Of a stretch of 64,000 nt of DNA, positions 10,064 to 21,136 are shown piece after piece; positions within the stretch are counted from its first letter, which is position 1, and each line of letters opens with the position of its first letter. The DNA is taken from NCBI GenBank assembly GCA_000611775.1, contig KK106981.1, positions 3,752,129 to 3,816,128 on the forward strand, read 5' to 3'. The DNA is from Umbilicaria muhlenbergii. Taxonomy: Eukaryota > Ascomycota > Lecanoromycetes > Umbilicariales > Umbilicariaceae. The notes beneath the pieces were generated by a model, which saw only the letters and a program-made list of their open reading frames with translations, was not told the origin of the DNA and did not search any database. The position numbers and the translations under genes were made by a program.

Positions 10064-11581
10064 TGCGACACAGTACCTGCCAAACCAGATGAGTGAGTCG
10101 TAAATTCGAGTCCGAAGTCAATTGCCAACTTGATAATACTGTGGGTCGAAAGGTGATTTGTATCGTTTGTTTGTACGCGAAACCAATGGGAAGACCCCCT
10201 GAGGCTGAGGGCGCTGACTGAGGCGAAGCAGTTTTGGTTGAAGACGTATTCTTGTTACACCGTCGCAATGGCAATGCTATTAGAACATGTGGAGTATTAT
10301 TGCTGCGCGTGATAACACGATTCTTGCCACCCGGTCAGGATGCTGGGTGAGGTTGTAACGGAGTACGGAGGAGGAGGACGGATTTAGGTGTCGTGCACGT
10401 CAGGAAAACGTCAGGGAATTGTGCCTTGTACCTGTCCCTTCGTTTAGGCGCAAATCTGTTTTCGGAGCCTCGGAGCAGAGAGCGCGACCGTGGGAAAAAA
10501 ACAACTAGAAACTTGGCGGCGTGGCGGCGTCGAGTTTTAAACTCCCTTTAATTTCTGTGGTGGAGTCGGAAGCCGAGTGCACTGAGCATTAAATAATTAC
10601 CACCTCACGATTATTACCTGACTCCCAGAAGACCAAGAGCGACCAAAGTCCGATGATGACGAGAGACAAGACAGACGATCGCGTGCTTATATCGTGAGCT
10701 GGCACACCACCAAGCACTCTCGCGGTCAAGGAGTATTCCCGAGCAAATACCGGCTCGGCCACCAATATCGGGCCGGTCTCAAGTTTGTGCGACAGCGATA
10801 TGCCTGAAGTACCTGTCGATCTTTTACACTACGATAGTAGCACACGCACTTGCATGCAAACTGATCCGCTATATGCCGCCGCACAGTAGAGTACTCCGAT
10901 ACCTGGCTGGAGGTGATGCTGCCCTTCAATAATGATGGTGTGCATGGCAACGGAAGCGACTCCGAAGGCTAAGACCAGGGCTCATCGACCTTGAAATCCA
11001 TAGTTGTCTCTGTTGTTATCATCGAGAGGAGTTCCATAATTTTGCAGAAGGAGTACCAGGAATCCGTGCGCAGGATTCCGTAGACGAGTTGACCATTGAA
11101 ACTGCATATGGCTGGGAGCGGGAAATTGGGTGGTCTTCACTACAAAGTGCACGAGGTGCACGTAGGATTATCACTCCTACTCGCAACGAGCTGCAGGCTT
11201 GTGTACAAAATAGGTGGTAGTCTTCAGCTGGGGATCCCCTCAACCACTCAACAATTAAGACAGATTTTGAGGACCGATGGATGCAGAGATAGTAGAAGAC
11301 ATGGTTGCCTACAACATCCACTGCAACGACTTACATACATCGTTGTAGCATCGAGAGGGACCCCAGCTGGAGACTGCCATTTATTTTGGGCATAGGCCTG
11401 GCTGTCGAGCTGTTGCTTGGTGCCTATACCCGCGTAAGGCTGAACGCATCCGGCGTGCGTCTACGGAAGCGAATTCGAGCTGCATAAATATTGACATAAA
11501 CGATGAGATAATCGCCACATGCGCAAGAGAAACGTATTTTATCGCTTTATACTTAACACATAAGGCTATCTCGCCATCGAT
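10064..11581. other. 1.5-kb divergent intergenic region (LCB2 / acetoacetyl-CoA synthetase)
   Basis: Must contain both promoters. Short frames on both strands show no family signal. An A-run (about 10495-10501) and AT-rich patches (TTAAATAATTA near 10590) are the only obvious features. Confidence 0.55.
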
Positions 11582-13784
11582 ATGGCTGATCGAGGTCAAT
11601 CATTGTCTGGGCCTACAAGCTCGTCGTCTCCACACAAGATGCTATGGCGACACAAGGACCCGGAGTCCACAAGCATGTACAAATTCAAGACAATGGTAGA
11701 AATGAAATACAATGTGAAGTTAGATGGCTACGAAGCCCTGAGGCAATGGAGCATAGCCCATATTGCGCAGTTCTGGGAGGAAGTGTGGCACTTCACAGGC
11801 ATAAAAGCGTCGACCCCGTTCACAAAGGTATCCATTACTTGTTTGATTAAATACGGATGAACCTATCGGTAGACTAAGCAAACTACAGGTCATCGATAGG
11901 GAGGCTCCAATGTTCCCTCGACCAGCCTGGTTTCAGGGAGCGAGGTTGAATTTTGCCGAAAATCTGCTGTATCCCATGAGCAATCCGAGTGAAGACTCCC
12001 TGGCCGTCATTGCAGCGACTGAAGAAACCCGAGAACATGTGACCTGGAAGCAACTCCGGGAGAGAGTACGAGAGTGTACTGCAGCAATGAAAGCCCTAGG
12101 CGTCAAGGAGGGAGACCGTGTTGCTGGCTTCGTTGCAAATCACATCAACACCTTAGTGGCCTTGCTCTCCACTGCTTCTTTAGGGGCCATATGGACTGCT
12201 GTATCTCCGGATACTGGAGTGACCGCTGTTCTGGACAGGATACGGCAGATCGAGCCCGTTATTCTCTTTGCGGACAATGCAGTGATGTACAATGGCAAAA
12301 TCCATCAAACTCATAACAAGATCACCGAGATCGTCCAGGGACTGCCCCAACTGCAAGCAGCCGTAATCTTTGCGACCGTTGCCGAACAGCCCTTCGACAT
12401 GGGGGACATCCATGTGGCCAAGGGGAAGGCTCTTACTTTCAATGATTTTGTCAAATCAGGGTCACATGATGCAGGGCTGGAGTTCGCGCAGCTACAACCC
12501 GATCATCCCGTCTATATCCTCTACTCCTCTGGCACCACGGGAAAGCCCAAATGCATAGTTCATGGTGCGATCGGGACGTTGTTGCAACATAAGAAGGAAC
12601 ACATGATTCATGGGGACGTAGCCCTTGGCGATAGGGTGTTCTACTTCACTACGACTTCCTGGATGATGCACCATTGGCTGTTGTCTAGCCTGGCAAGCGG
12701 GGCAACACTCATCCTGTACGATGGGTCTCCCTTTGGGCCGCTGGATGCTGATGGATCTGGTGATATGGCCATGCCTCGCCTCATTGACGAGCTAGGAATC
12801 ACTCACTTTGGTACCTCGGCGAAGTATCTCTCTGTCCTCGAGCAGAAGAACGTCACGCCTAGACCAGCAGTCTCGTTAAAAACACTTAAAGCTATCTACA
12901 GCACGGGTAGCCCACTGGCACCGTCGACGTTTGAATATGTCTACCGTGCATTCGGCCCCGATATTAATCTCGGTAGCATTACTGGCGGCACAGACATCAT
13001 CTCTCTTTTTGGTGCACCTTCCCCTCTTTCTCCTGTTCACGCAGGGGAAATCCAAGTCAGGGGGCTCGGTATGGCGGTGGAGGCATGGGATTACGAGGGC
13101 AAGAACGTTACCGATACTGGGGAACCAGGAGATCTCGTTTGTGTGAAGCCCTTCCCCTGTCAGCCGGTCATGTTCTGGGGTGCAGAAGGCGAAGAAAAAT
13201 ACAGAAAAAGTTATTTCGAGACTTTCCCTGGCCTGTGGCATCATGGGGATTTTGTCAAGTTTAACCCAGAGACAGGCGGCATGATAATGCTGGGCAGAAG
13301 CGATGGGATTTTAAAACCATCGGGCGTCAGGTTTGGCAGCGCGGAAATCTATAATATCTTACTTATGCACTATCCGGAGGTTGAGGATGCTCTTTGTATT
13401 GGGAGGAGACGAGAAATGGATACGGACGAGACCGTCGTCCTCTTTGTCAAGATGGCTGAGGGCAAGAGCTATTCGCAAGATTTGGCAGAAAGAATCCAAG
13501 GTACCGTGAAGGCTGAGCTTAGTGGGAGACACGTGCCCGGTATAGTTGATGAATGCTCCGAGATACCAGTGACGACTAATGGGAAGAAGTGAGTTCACAA
13601 CCAGCCACTCACTCTCTCCCAGTATTGCCGTCTGCCACCTCTGGGTGTCAAACGCTAACTTTCCATTACTAGGGTTGAGGTAGCAGTGAAGCAGATCCTG
13701 TGCGGGATGAATGTCAAGACCTCCGCTTCTGTGGCGAATGCTGAATGCCTTGATTGGTACCGCCATTGGGCAAAGGAACACTGA
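11582..13784 (+). CDS. acetoacetyl-CoA synthetase (acetoacetate-CoA ligase)
   Basis: ANL-superfamily enzyme that activates acetoacetate with ATP and CoA, probably in the cytosol, for sterol or lipid synthesis or ketone-body use. Three exons (11582-11827, 11889-13588, 13673-13784) give 685 residues, the usual length. Exon 1 carries the N-terminal ACS-type region (MLWRHKDPESTSMYKF). Exon 2 has the P-loop-like YSSGTTGKPKCIVHG, the family-typical HKKEHMIHGDV and TTTSWMMHHWLLSSLASGA, and the STGSPL and LGRSDGILKPSGVR motifs. The catalytic lysine region (TTNGKKVEVAVK) is split by the last intron. Joins are phase 0 and phase 2, and frame is kept throughout. The C-terminus is LDWYRHWAKEH. AACS is distinguished from acetyl-CoA synthetase by these motifs. 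Confidence 0.94.
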
Positions 13785-14738
13785 GAACTTGGCTTCGCAA
13801 CCTACCTTGCTCGCAGCTCTCGACTTGTCAGGTGAACAATTGCCGCTGCAAAACCAAAAAGACATTTGCTTCGCTGTAGGTTCTTGGCCTGGGGAAGAGC
13901 AGGAAATTAGGTATTAGAATCACACTATATATCTCTGTTCACGGGTTGGAGGCATACTGAACTCATCCATCGATCTGGGTCAAAGCCTAGTTGTTATTAA
14001 AAGACAGAAGTTCCGGGGTAAATCTGTATGGTCCGCCGTTGAATGTTGTCCCAGATTTCGATGCGAATCAACGAGGAGCTCCATGTACCACTGTGCCATA
14101 AGATATATAGGGATTTTAGTAGAAATTCGAAAGGCTGTACACCATGAGAGTTTGTTCAATGAGGTTTTAGAGGCTCTGGTACGCTCCACTGATTATTTAC
14201 GTTCTTATTCGTGTCCATATCAGTTGTAGGGCTTCAGCCCGACCGATACATTACGATTGGCTTTGACGCTCAACTTCGGAGGACAGACCTTGATCATTTG
14301 CCATCTGCCATCTGCTTCAACCTCCCTCGCAAAATCTATCGACGAAGCTGAACTGTTCCTCCCTTGAATTACTTGACTATTCCAGCTGCGCAATCAATGT
14401 ACCTGGGTTTGAAAAGGTGGCGTTTGTAGCAGGCACCCATCATGGCCAGCCACAAGCGTGCACCTGACGGTTTTGTAACATCTGATCCGCTACATTGACT
14501 AACTTCAAACATTGTCAAAGACGTATTCTTCTTTCGCGAAATCTAATAATCATTCCAATCCGAGCACTGAAAACTGCTGCGCATTAATCGTCTTGCCGCT
14601 GTCTGCATTCCACAATATTGATACGCGGAGGAGTTGTTTCAGACTAACATCACAGAAACCGTCCAGATGAGAAAGGCCTCTTTCTGTTACTGCTCATGTA
14701 CATTTATTGAAGTACTAATATAAAAACCTACGGATGCA
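13785..14738. other. intergenic, tandem genes
   Basis: Between the acetoacetyl-CoA synthetase stop and the next start on the same strand; includes a 3' region and the promoter of the UPF0187 gene. No gene, RNA or repeat recognised. Confidence 0.55.
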
Positions 14739-16080
14739 ATGACCGACACCTATCATGATTCCGATGAGGGTAGATACCGCCCGCGTAAGAAGTCAGCCAT
14801 CCCATTCACGCACACTTCGCGCCATAAACCTCGAAGGTCTCAACATCTGCGCGATCTCTTGACCTTTCCTACAGCTAATCTAGAACAATAGATGGCCCCT
14901 CGCTCTCCGCTTTACCAAAGGTGCCATCCACAGCCATATCTGGATACCCGGTACTCTCCACGCCGTCTTCACAATTGCGGTTGTCTTCGTCGACCAGCAG
15001 CTCAATGGGCATCTCGGACTACCAGCTAGCATTGTAAGGCAGGACCTATATCCGGAGGTCTGCCTGAAGCTTACACTCAACATATAGATTCCAAGTTTGT
15101 CGATAGTAGTCGGACTGATGCTTGTACCCTCCCCCCTTCAACCCTCCAACATATTGAACTCCCGATGTACTCACACCCTCCTAGGTCTTCCGCAACCAAA
15201 CATCCTACAACCGCTTCTGGGAAGGCCGCAACCACCTCACCGAAATCATCACCTCCGTGCGCAACCTAACCCGCTCCTTCCTCGCCTGCAGCCACAACAG
15301 CGCCAACAGCAACACCAAAACCCCCAACCCCACCAACGCCGACCGCGCCGACACAGAGCGCGTAGTGCGCATCCTAATCGCCATCCTCTACGCCACGAAG
15401 AACCACCTCCGCGCCGAATGGGGCGCCGGCTCCATCCCCGGCAGCGCAACCAACATCGACGACAGCCAGAACGCCCAATGCAACGCCGAATACGGCGAAT
15501 TGTTACCGACAGGCCTCATGAACTTCGAAGACCAAGGCCTCGGCTTGCCGCTGCAGTTGAGTTTTTTCGTTGAGCAGTATATTAAGCGCGCGCACGATCA
15601 GGGCTGGTTTCACTCGCCGCAGGCGAGTACGATGCAGGTGCAGTTGAACCGGCTGGTGGAGGCGTATGGGAGGATGGAGACGATTAGGTTGACGCCGATT
15701 CCGGTTGCGCATCTGTAAGGAACTTCTTTCTCCGCTGTGGTGCCTCCTGTGATGAGCTCGGCTGGCGACGGCGACCCGTGGCTGACGGTATGACCAGCAT
15801 CCACCAAAAACAAGTACTCGCCCTCTTCGGCTGCGTGTTACCGTTCGCCATGGTCGACGAAATGGGCTGGTGGGCTGTCCCCATCGTCACGCTGGTTATC
15901 TTCACGCTCTATGGTATCGAGGGCATTGGGAGCCAGCTGGAAGATCCGTTCGGGAGGGAGAAAAATGACATCAAGACGGATGCGCTGGTGGAGGATATTC
16001 GGTCGGAGGTTTCGGTGCTGTTGGAGGAGTGGAAGAGGACGGGGGAGAAAGGGGGGGAGATGTTTATGGGGAGGGAGTGA
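14739..16080 (+). CDS. bestrophin-like UPF0187 (RFP-TM) membrane protein
   Basis: Integral membrane protein of the bestrophin/UPF0187 family, whose characterised members are anion channels; the site in a fungal cell is unknown. Five exons were read: 14739-14836, 14892-15033, 15088-15123, 15185-15714 and 15798-16080, totalling 362 residues with frame kept. The landmarks occur in family order: WPLALRFTKGAIHSHIWIPG, a membrane span (HAVFTIAVVFVDQQL), IPSLSIVVGLML joined to VFRNQTSYNRFWEGRN (the family signature), GLPLQLSFFVEQYI, RLTPIPVAHL, then two C-terminal spans (VLALFGCVLPFAMVD; WWAVPIVTLVIFTLYGIEGI) and DPFGREKNDI. The first exon and its GTCTCA donor are the weakest part of the model. The coding strand flips from C-rich to G-rich near 15545. 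Confidence 0.87.
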
Positions 16081-16289
16081 ACTGGTTGGATGGGGGCGCG
16101 GTTGGGAGTTACGGGTTTGGCGCACGTTGTTGTAACTGAAGGTATATGTAAGATCCGGGCCAACCGCCGATAAGAGAATATATATGCAAATCGGACTTGT
16201 CTCCATCTATCTTGACTAAAATTCGTCCTTGTGGCCTAAAACATCGTAGATCTCTTCATGCCTCCGGCGCTTGAAGCGCAGAGTGGAAA

Positions 16290-17873
16290 TCACAGAGGTA
16301 CCTCCACGGCAGCCAAAACTTCCTCGATCACCTGCTCCGGAGTGACTCCTTCCAACATCGCCGCTACTGCTGCGAGATCGCTCCCATACTGCATGCTTCT
16401 CTCGTTTTCGGGTGTGGTGATGGCAATCCGATGTGGATATATCTTCCGAGCAGCCAAGGCCACCAATGATGGAGTAACGAATTCGAGACCGTGCAGCGGA
16501 GCAAGGTACCTGTAAATATGAGCATGCCAGCGTGGAAAGAGCGTTGGCAAACGTACTTGATTAGGAGGTCGAAATGTCGAGTGGCCCGAGGGGTGATGCC
16601 GCCGGCTACGGCTCGGTGTATCCTCAAGAACGTGACGACGTTCTGGAGGTACTGCTTGACTTCTGCAGTCACCGTTGCCGCGTCACCGAGGGCCGTCAAT
16701 GTCTGTATATCCTGGTCACTGTGTCAGAGTGCTCAATCACAAGTTTTCGAGATCTGACACTTACATCGGGTCCTAGTACTGGATCTCGACCTTGATTCGA
16801 TACTTCTCTCGCTACCGACCTACGGACTACGGAAGAGAGCGAGGCTTGATCGTCTTGGAAAACCCAATCCGAGCCTTCTTCGAGGTTGGGAAATCCGTCT
16901 TCCGGATCGTGGTAGTGGGAGATGAAGACGTGGTCATTCTAGGACAACTTAGGCAAGGGAATGGTGAGAAAGATCTGGGAAACACACAAGATGATTTACC
17001 AAATCAGGCCCCGACGACGAAAGCAGAAAGATGACTAGGAATGCTTTCGGCGTGGCATAGACTGCCGTGTGGGTAAAGATACGGTTGGTCCGCAGAAGCT
17101 TGTGTGTGCAGGGTCAATACTATTTCAAGACTTGCTTCTGGGGCCCGAATGCTTACCTCCAGGGCTTGGATCTGGACTTGATGATCTGCCTGATTTAAGT
17201 CTCTTGCTATAATGATATTCGCAATTCTGCGATCATCTTGGTACTTTGTGTCGTCAACAAGCGCCTGTCGAAGCCGGTATTCAGATCCCCTTCGCAAGGG
17301 CGTGGAGTCTCGTGACTGCCATATACTCAGCATGGTGCGCCCAGGACACTAATATTTTATACCGGAAAAACATAGTGTAGCAGGCAGTGAGCTGACCGAA
17401 GAGCTCTACTCAATGATACAAGACCTGGGGGGTCTGCCTTACAGGTAAATAATGCTGAGAGCTAATGAAATAGTAGAATGATGCAGCAAATGCGAGACAT
17501 TCCAAAACAAGCTCAGAGGAGCACTAGAGTACCTTCTCTGCTTCAGATGCTAGGCGCTCTCTTCTTTCCTCTGCAGGAGACTTGCCAGCCACTAGAATGC
17601 CATTGCTGAACTCCTCCAGAGTCGTACTCTCAGAGCAGTGAAGCACAGCATGTGAAAGCCCAAATACATTGGAGGCCACCTGCCATAGCCTCGTCAGTAA
17701 GTACTTTGAGACTGGAATGAGGCTCGCACAAGTTGTAGCTCTTGCTCGAGAGCATCTAGGCCTTCTGGCTCTGTCTGAATGATGCAGTGTTGACCTGCAA
17801 CGAGGCATAGTAATGTAGCAAGTTCGACGTCGGTGAGTTCCTGGACTCTTTCTACAAGGCTTGGTTGGTCCAT
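16290..17873 (-). CDS. magnesium-chelatase-like (AAA lid) fungal protein
   Basis: Resembles the fungal proteins usually labelled magnesium chelatase; fungi make no chlorophyll, so the true role is unknown. Seven exons were read on the minus strand: 17873-17730, 17679-17533, 17315-17157, 17098-17000, 16938-16765, 16711-16557 and 16509-16290, giving 365 residues. N-terminal part: LTDVELATLLCLVAGQHC. Middle: NIIIARDLNQADHQVQIQALE, LRTNRIFTHTAVYATPKAF and NDHVFISHYHDPEDGFPN. C-terminal helical lid: YLQNVVTFLRIHRAVAGGI, then FVTPSLVALAARKIYPHR and EGVTPEQVIEEVLA. I find no Walker A glycine loop, so this is probably not a working AAA ATPase by itself. The second intron (217 bp, GTACTC donor) is the least certain and could hide a small exon. 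Confidence 0.72.
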
Positions 17874-18169
17874 TGAGTGCCATCAAAGACACTGCTGACA
17901 ATGGACGACCTGACACGGCGGTGCTTTGAGACCGCTCTCAACCCATGACTTATGCTAGTTGTTGCGACCCCGATATCCCCGGACGTTCAGCTGTTGTAGG
18001 GCTACATGCTTCCAAGCCGAGCGCTCGGCTCGTGGCCCTTCTCAATTGGGTAGGTTTCCCGATTGCCCATCTCGAGGCCATTTATCACGTCCGCGTCTCA
18101 AAGCCCGCTGATTTAGGGAGATCCATGGCTACATCATGCTAAACTCCGCTGAGAAGCAGCTCGCCAGCC

Positions 18170-20917
18170 ATGGCAAGTCCTACTGCAGATTGGGAGAGGG
18201 TCGGGGATAGATATTACCGAAAGGTGAAGCTCTACGATGCTGTCTTCGACCAGGATTTGGAGCTTGAGAATTATATTATAGCAGGAGCGCCTTATGGCGG
18301 TGCCATAGGTAGGAGCGAACCCCGTTGTTACCCACTGAGATTGAGGCTGACCGACACCAGCCCTGTATCGGGATGAAGAGAAGCTACACGCATACAGAGG
18401 CACGCAGGCCGCCAAGTCAAGCATCGACATCTACAGCTGCGCGGGGAAGCTAATACGGCGAATCAATGTGGGTTGTGTCCGCTGGCTCTATATGAGGCGC
18501 TTGGTAGAGGCTAATAGGCTCAGTGGGATAAAGGCTCGATTCGCGGCCTGGGTTGGTCCGAGGACGAACGACTACTGGTCATTACGGAGGATGGCACAGT
18601 CCGGTGTTACTATGATCTGCAAGGCGATTTTACGCAGTTTACACTGGGAAACGTAAGTTGCGTGACCAAGTTTCCCCTGTGTATTCTCAGACTGATCAAA
18701 AAAGCATTAGGGTGCTGAAGAGCACGGAGTGAAAGCCTGTCGATTTTGGTCGTCAGGATTTGTGGCAATCCTTTCAAACAATCATCTGATCGCAGTCTCT
18801 CACTACTCCGAGCCACGACCGAAGCTCCTTGCTATTCCTCCGGAAGACGAGGTACACTCTTGGAGTCTCATACCGCCAGCTTATACGCTTTCACGGTCTG
18901 TCGAGGTTCTATTAGCGATTAGGCAGAGCATCTACGTCGTTGATGCTACCGAAGCTGAAGACCGCATCCTGCAGAACGGGCCCTTTAAGCATGTCAGCGT
19001 CTCCCCGAACGGACGGTTTGTGACACTTTACACCGAAGATGGCAAAGTTTGGGTCATTAGTAGCGACTTTCAGAGTAAGCTCAGCGAATATGACTCGAAA
19101 GCCAAGACACTTCCGAAAGACGTGCAATGGTGTGGCAACAATTCGGTAGTACTGGCTTGGGAGGATGAGGTGCACATGGTAGGGCCCAATGGTGCCGCGC
19201 TGAAGTATGGTGTGTCTTCTACGTCAGTCTGCTCGCCCGCTTACCAGCTACACCAGGTACTTCTACGATGGATGGGTTCATCTACTTGCGGATATCGATG
19301 GTGTACGGCTAATCACGAACGATGTTTGTGAATTCCTGCAAAAAGTCCCTGGTAAGTTCTTCTCAATACCATTTCTAGGTCGAACTGAGCTCATGACCCG
19401 CAGATGTGACCGAGGAAGTGTTCAAGTTGGGGTCTACTTCTCCAGCCTCTGTGCTTCTGGACGCTGTCGATCAGCTTGAGAAGAAGTCGCCTAAAGCAGA
19501 TGATAATATCCAGCTGATACGATCAAACCTTGATGAAGCTGTCGACACATGCGTACGAGCAGCTGGTGAGGAGTACAGCACACATTGGCAGAAACAGTTA
19601 CTGAAAGCGGCTTCTTTTGGTAAATCCGTCTTGGATATCTACAACAGCGATGACTTCGTTGAGATGTGCGAAACACTCCGAGTGCTCAATGCCGTTAGGG
19701 ATTACCGTATCGGACTTCCGCTATCTTATGATCAGTACCTGCGCATCACTCCAGAAAGGCTGATACAGCGACTTATGAACCGTCACGAATACTTACTTGC
19801 CATCCGAATCTCCGAGTACCTTCGCCTGCCCACTGACAAAATCTACGTGCACTGGGCTTCACAAAAAGTTCGTACCTCCTCCTCCGATGAAGACACTATC
19901 TGCGAACAAGTCGTGACCAAGCTCCGTGGCAAACGTGGTATCTCATTCGAGACCATTGCTCGGGCAGCTTACGATGAAGGCCGTAGCCACCTAGCTACTC
20001 AGCTTCTAAATCACGAGCCTCGCGCAGGCAAGCAAGTCCCCCTCCTCCTGTCTATGGAGGAAGACGAAATCGCCCTCGACAAAGCCATTTCCAGTGGCGA
20101 CACCGACCTCATCTTTTTCGTCCTGCTGCAACTCAAAAAGAAACTACCCCTCGCATCCTTCTTCCGGACCATCTCCAACCGTCCCACCGCAACCGCTCTC
20201 CTCGAGTCCTCCGCCAGAACACAATCTCCCGACCTCCTCAAAGACCTCTACTACCAAGACGACCGTCGCCTTGACGGCTCCAACCTCCTCCTCTCCGAAG
20301 CCCTCGCGCAATCAAACCTCCAAACCAAAACCGACAAGCTCAAACTCGCCTCCAAACTCCTCTCCGACTCCAAAGACCCCACCGCCCTCCTCCACCTCAA
20401 ATCCCAATCCGAAGCCCAGCACCTCCTCCGCCTCCAAGACGCCCTCGACCGCGACCTCGAAGCCGCCTACACCGGCCTCAGCCTCAACGCTACCCTCTAC
20501 CGCCTCATCCTCAACGGCTACAGCAAACGCGCCCTCAAAATCCAAGCCGACTTCCGCGTCCCGGAGAAAACCTGGTGGTGGATCCGCCTGCGCGCTCTGG
20601 TCGCCAAGCGCGACTGGGGTGAGCTGGAGGAGAACGCCAAGGCGAGGAAGAGCCCGATTGGTTGGGAGCCCTTCTTCAACGAGGTACTGGGCGCGGGCAA
20701 TACGAAGCTGGCGGGGACGTTTGTGACAAAGTGTACGGGCCTGACGGCGCAGGAGCGGAGCGAGATGTGGGTTAAGTGTGGTATGGTGGGGAAAGCGGGG
20801 GAGGAATTGTACAAAGTGAAAGATCTGAATGGGTTGGAAGTGTTACGGGGTAAAGCTAGTGGGGGTGCGGGTGTGGAAATTGAGAGGATGATGGCGCAGT
20901 TGAGACCGAGGAAATGA
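18170..20917 (+). CDS. VPS16: vacuolar protein sorting protein Vps16 (HOPS/CORVET core)
   Basis: Core subunit of the class C Vps complexes HOPS and CORVET, which tether membranes at endosome and vacuole; it binds Vps33. Six exons were read: 18170-18308, 18361-18467, 18524-18652, 18711-19204, 19257-19351 and 19404-20917, giving 825 residues, the family norm. The N-terminal beta-propeller starts ADWERVGDRYYRKVKLYD and continues through ALYRDEEKLHAYRG, WSEDERLLVITEDGTVRCY and GPFKHVSVSPNGRFVTLY. The C-terminal alpha-solenoid (Vps16_C) carries RDYRIGLPLSYDQYL, RLIQRLMNRHEYLLAIRISE and DLIFFVLLQLKKKLPLASFF. Codon choice changes sharply around 20570-20620, from C-ending codons with CGC and CTC to G-ending codons with AGG and TTG. 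The gene is divergent from the Mg-chelatase-like gene (296 bp between starts). Confidence 0.94.
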
Positions 20918-21136
20918 AAATGATTAGGGCGTGGACGGAGATTGTGTATGGATATGTGCATTTGACTATCTATCTCGTCACGGCTAGGTAATCTTACGAG
21001 CGCCAAAGCGCCTGTGGTATCTCTTGTCGTCAAAACGTTCCATACATACCAAGCCAGCAAAGCAAGCCATTCGCAAGACCCCCTTCCAAAACACCCGCTG
21101 CTATGCTCACTAATCAATCAATTCACTCAACTCGAC

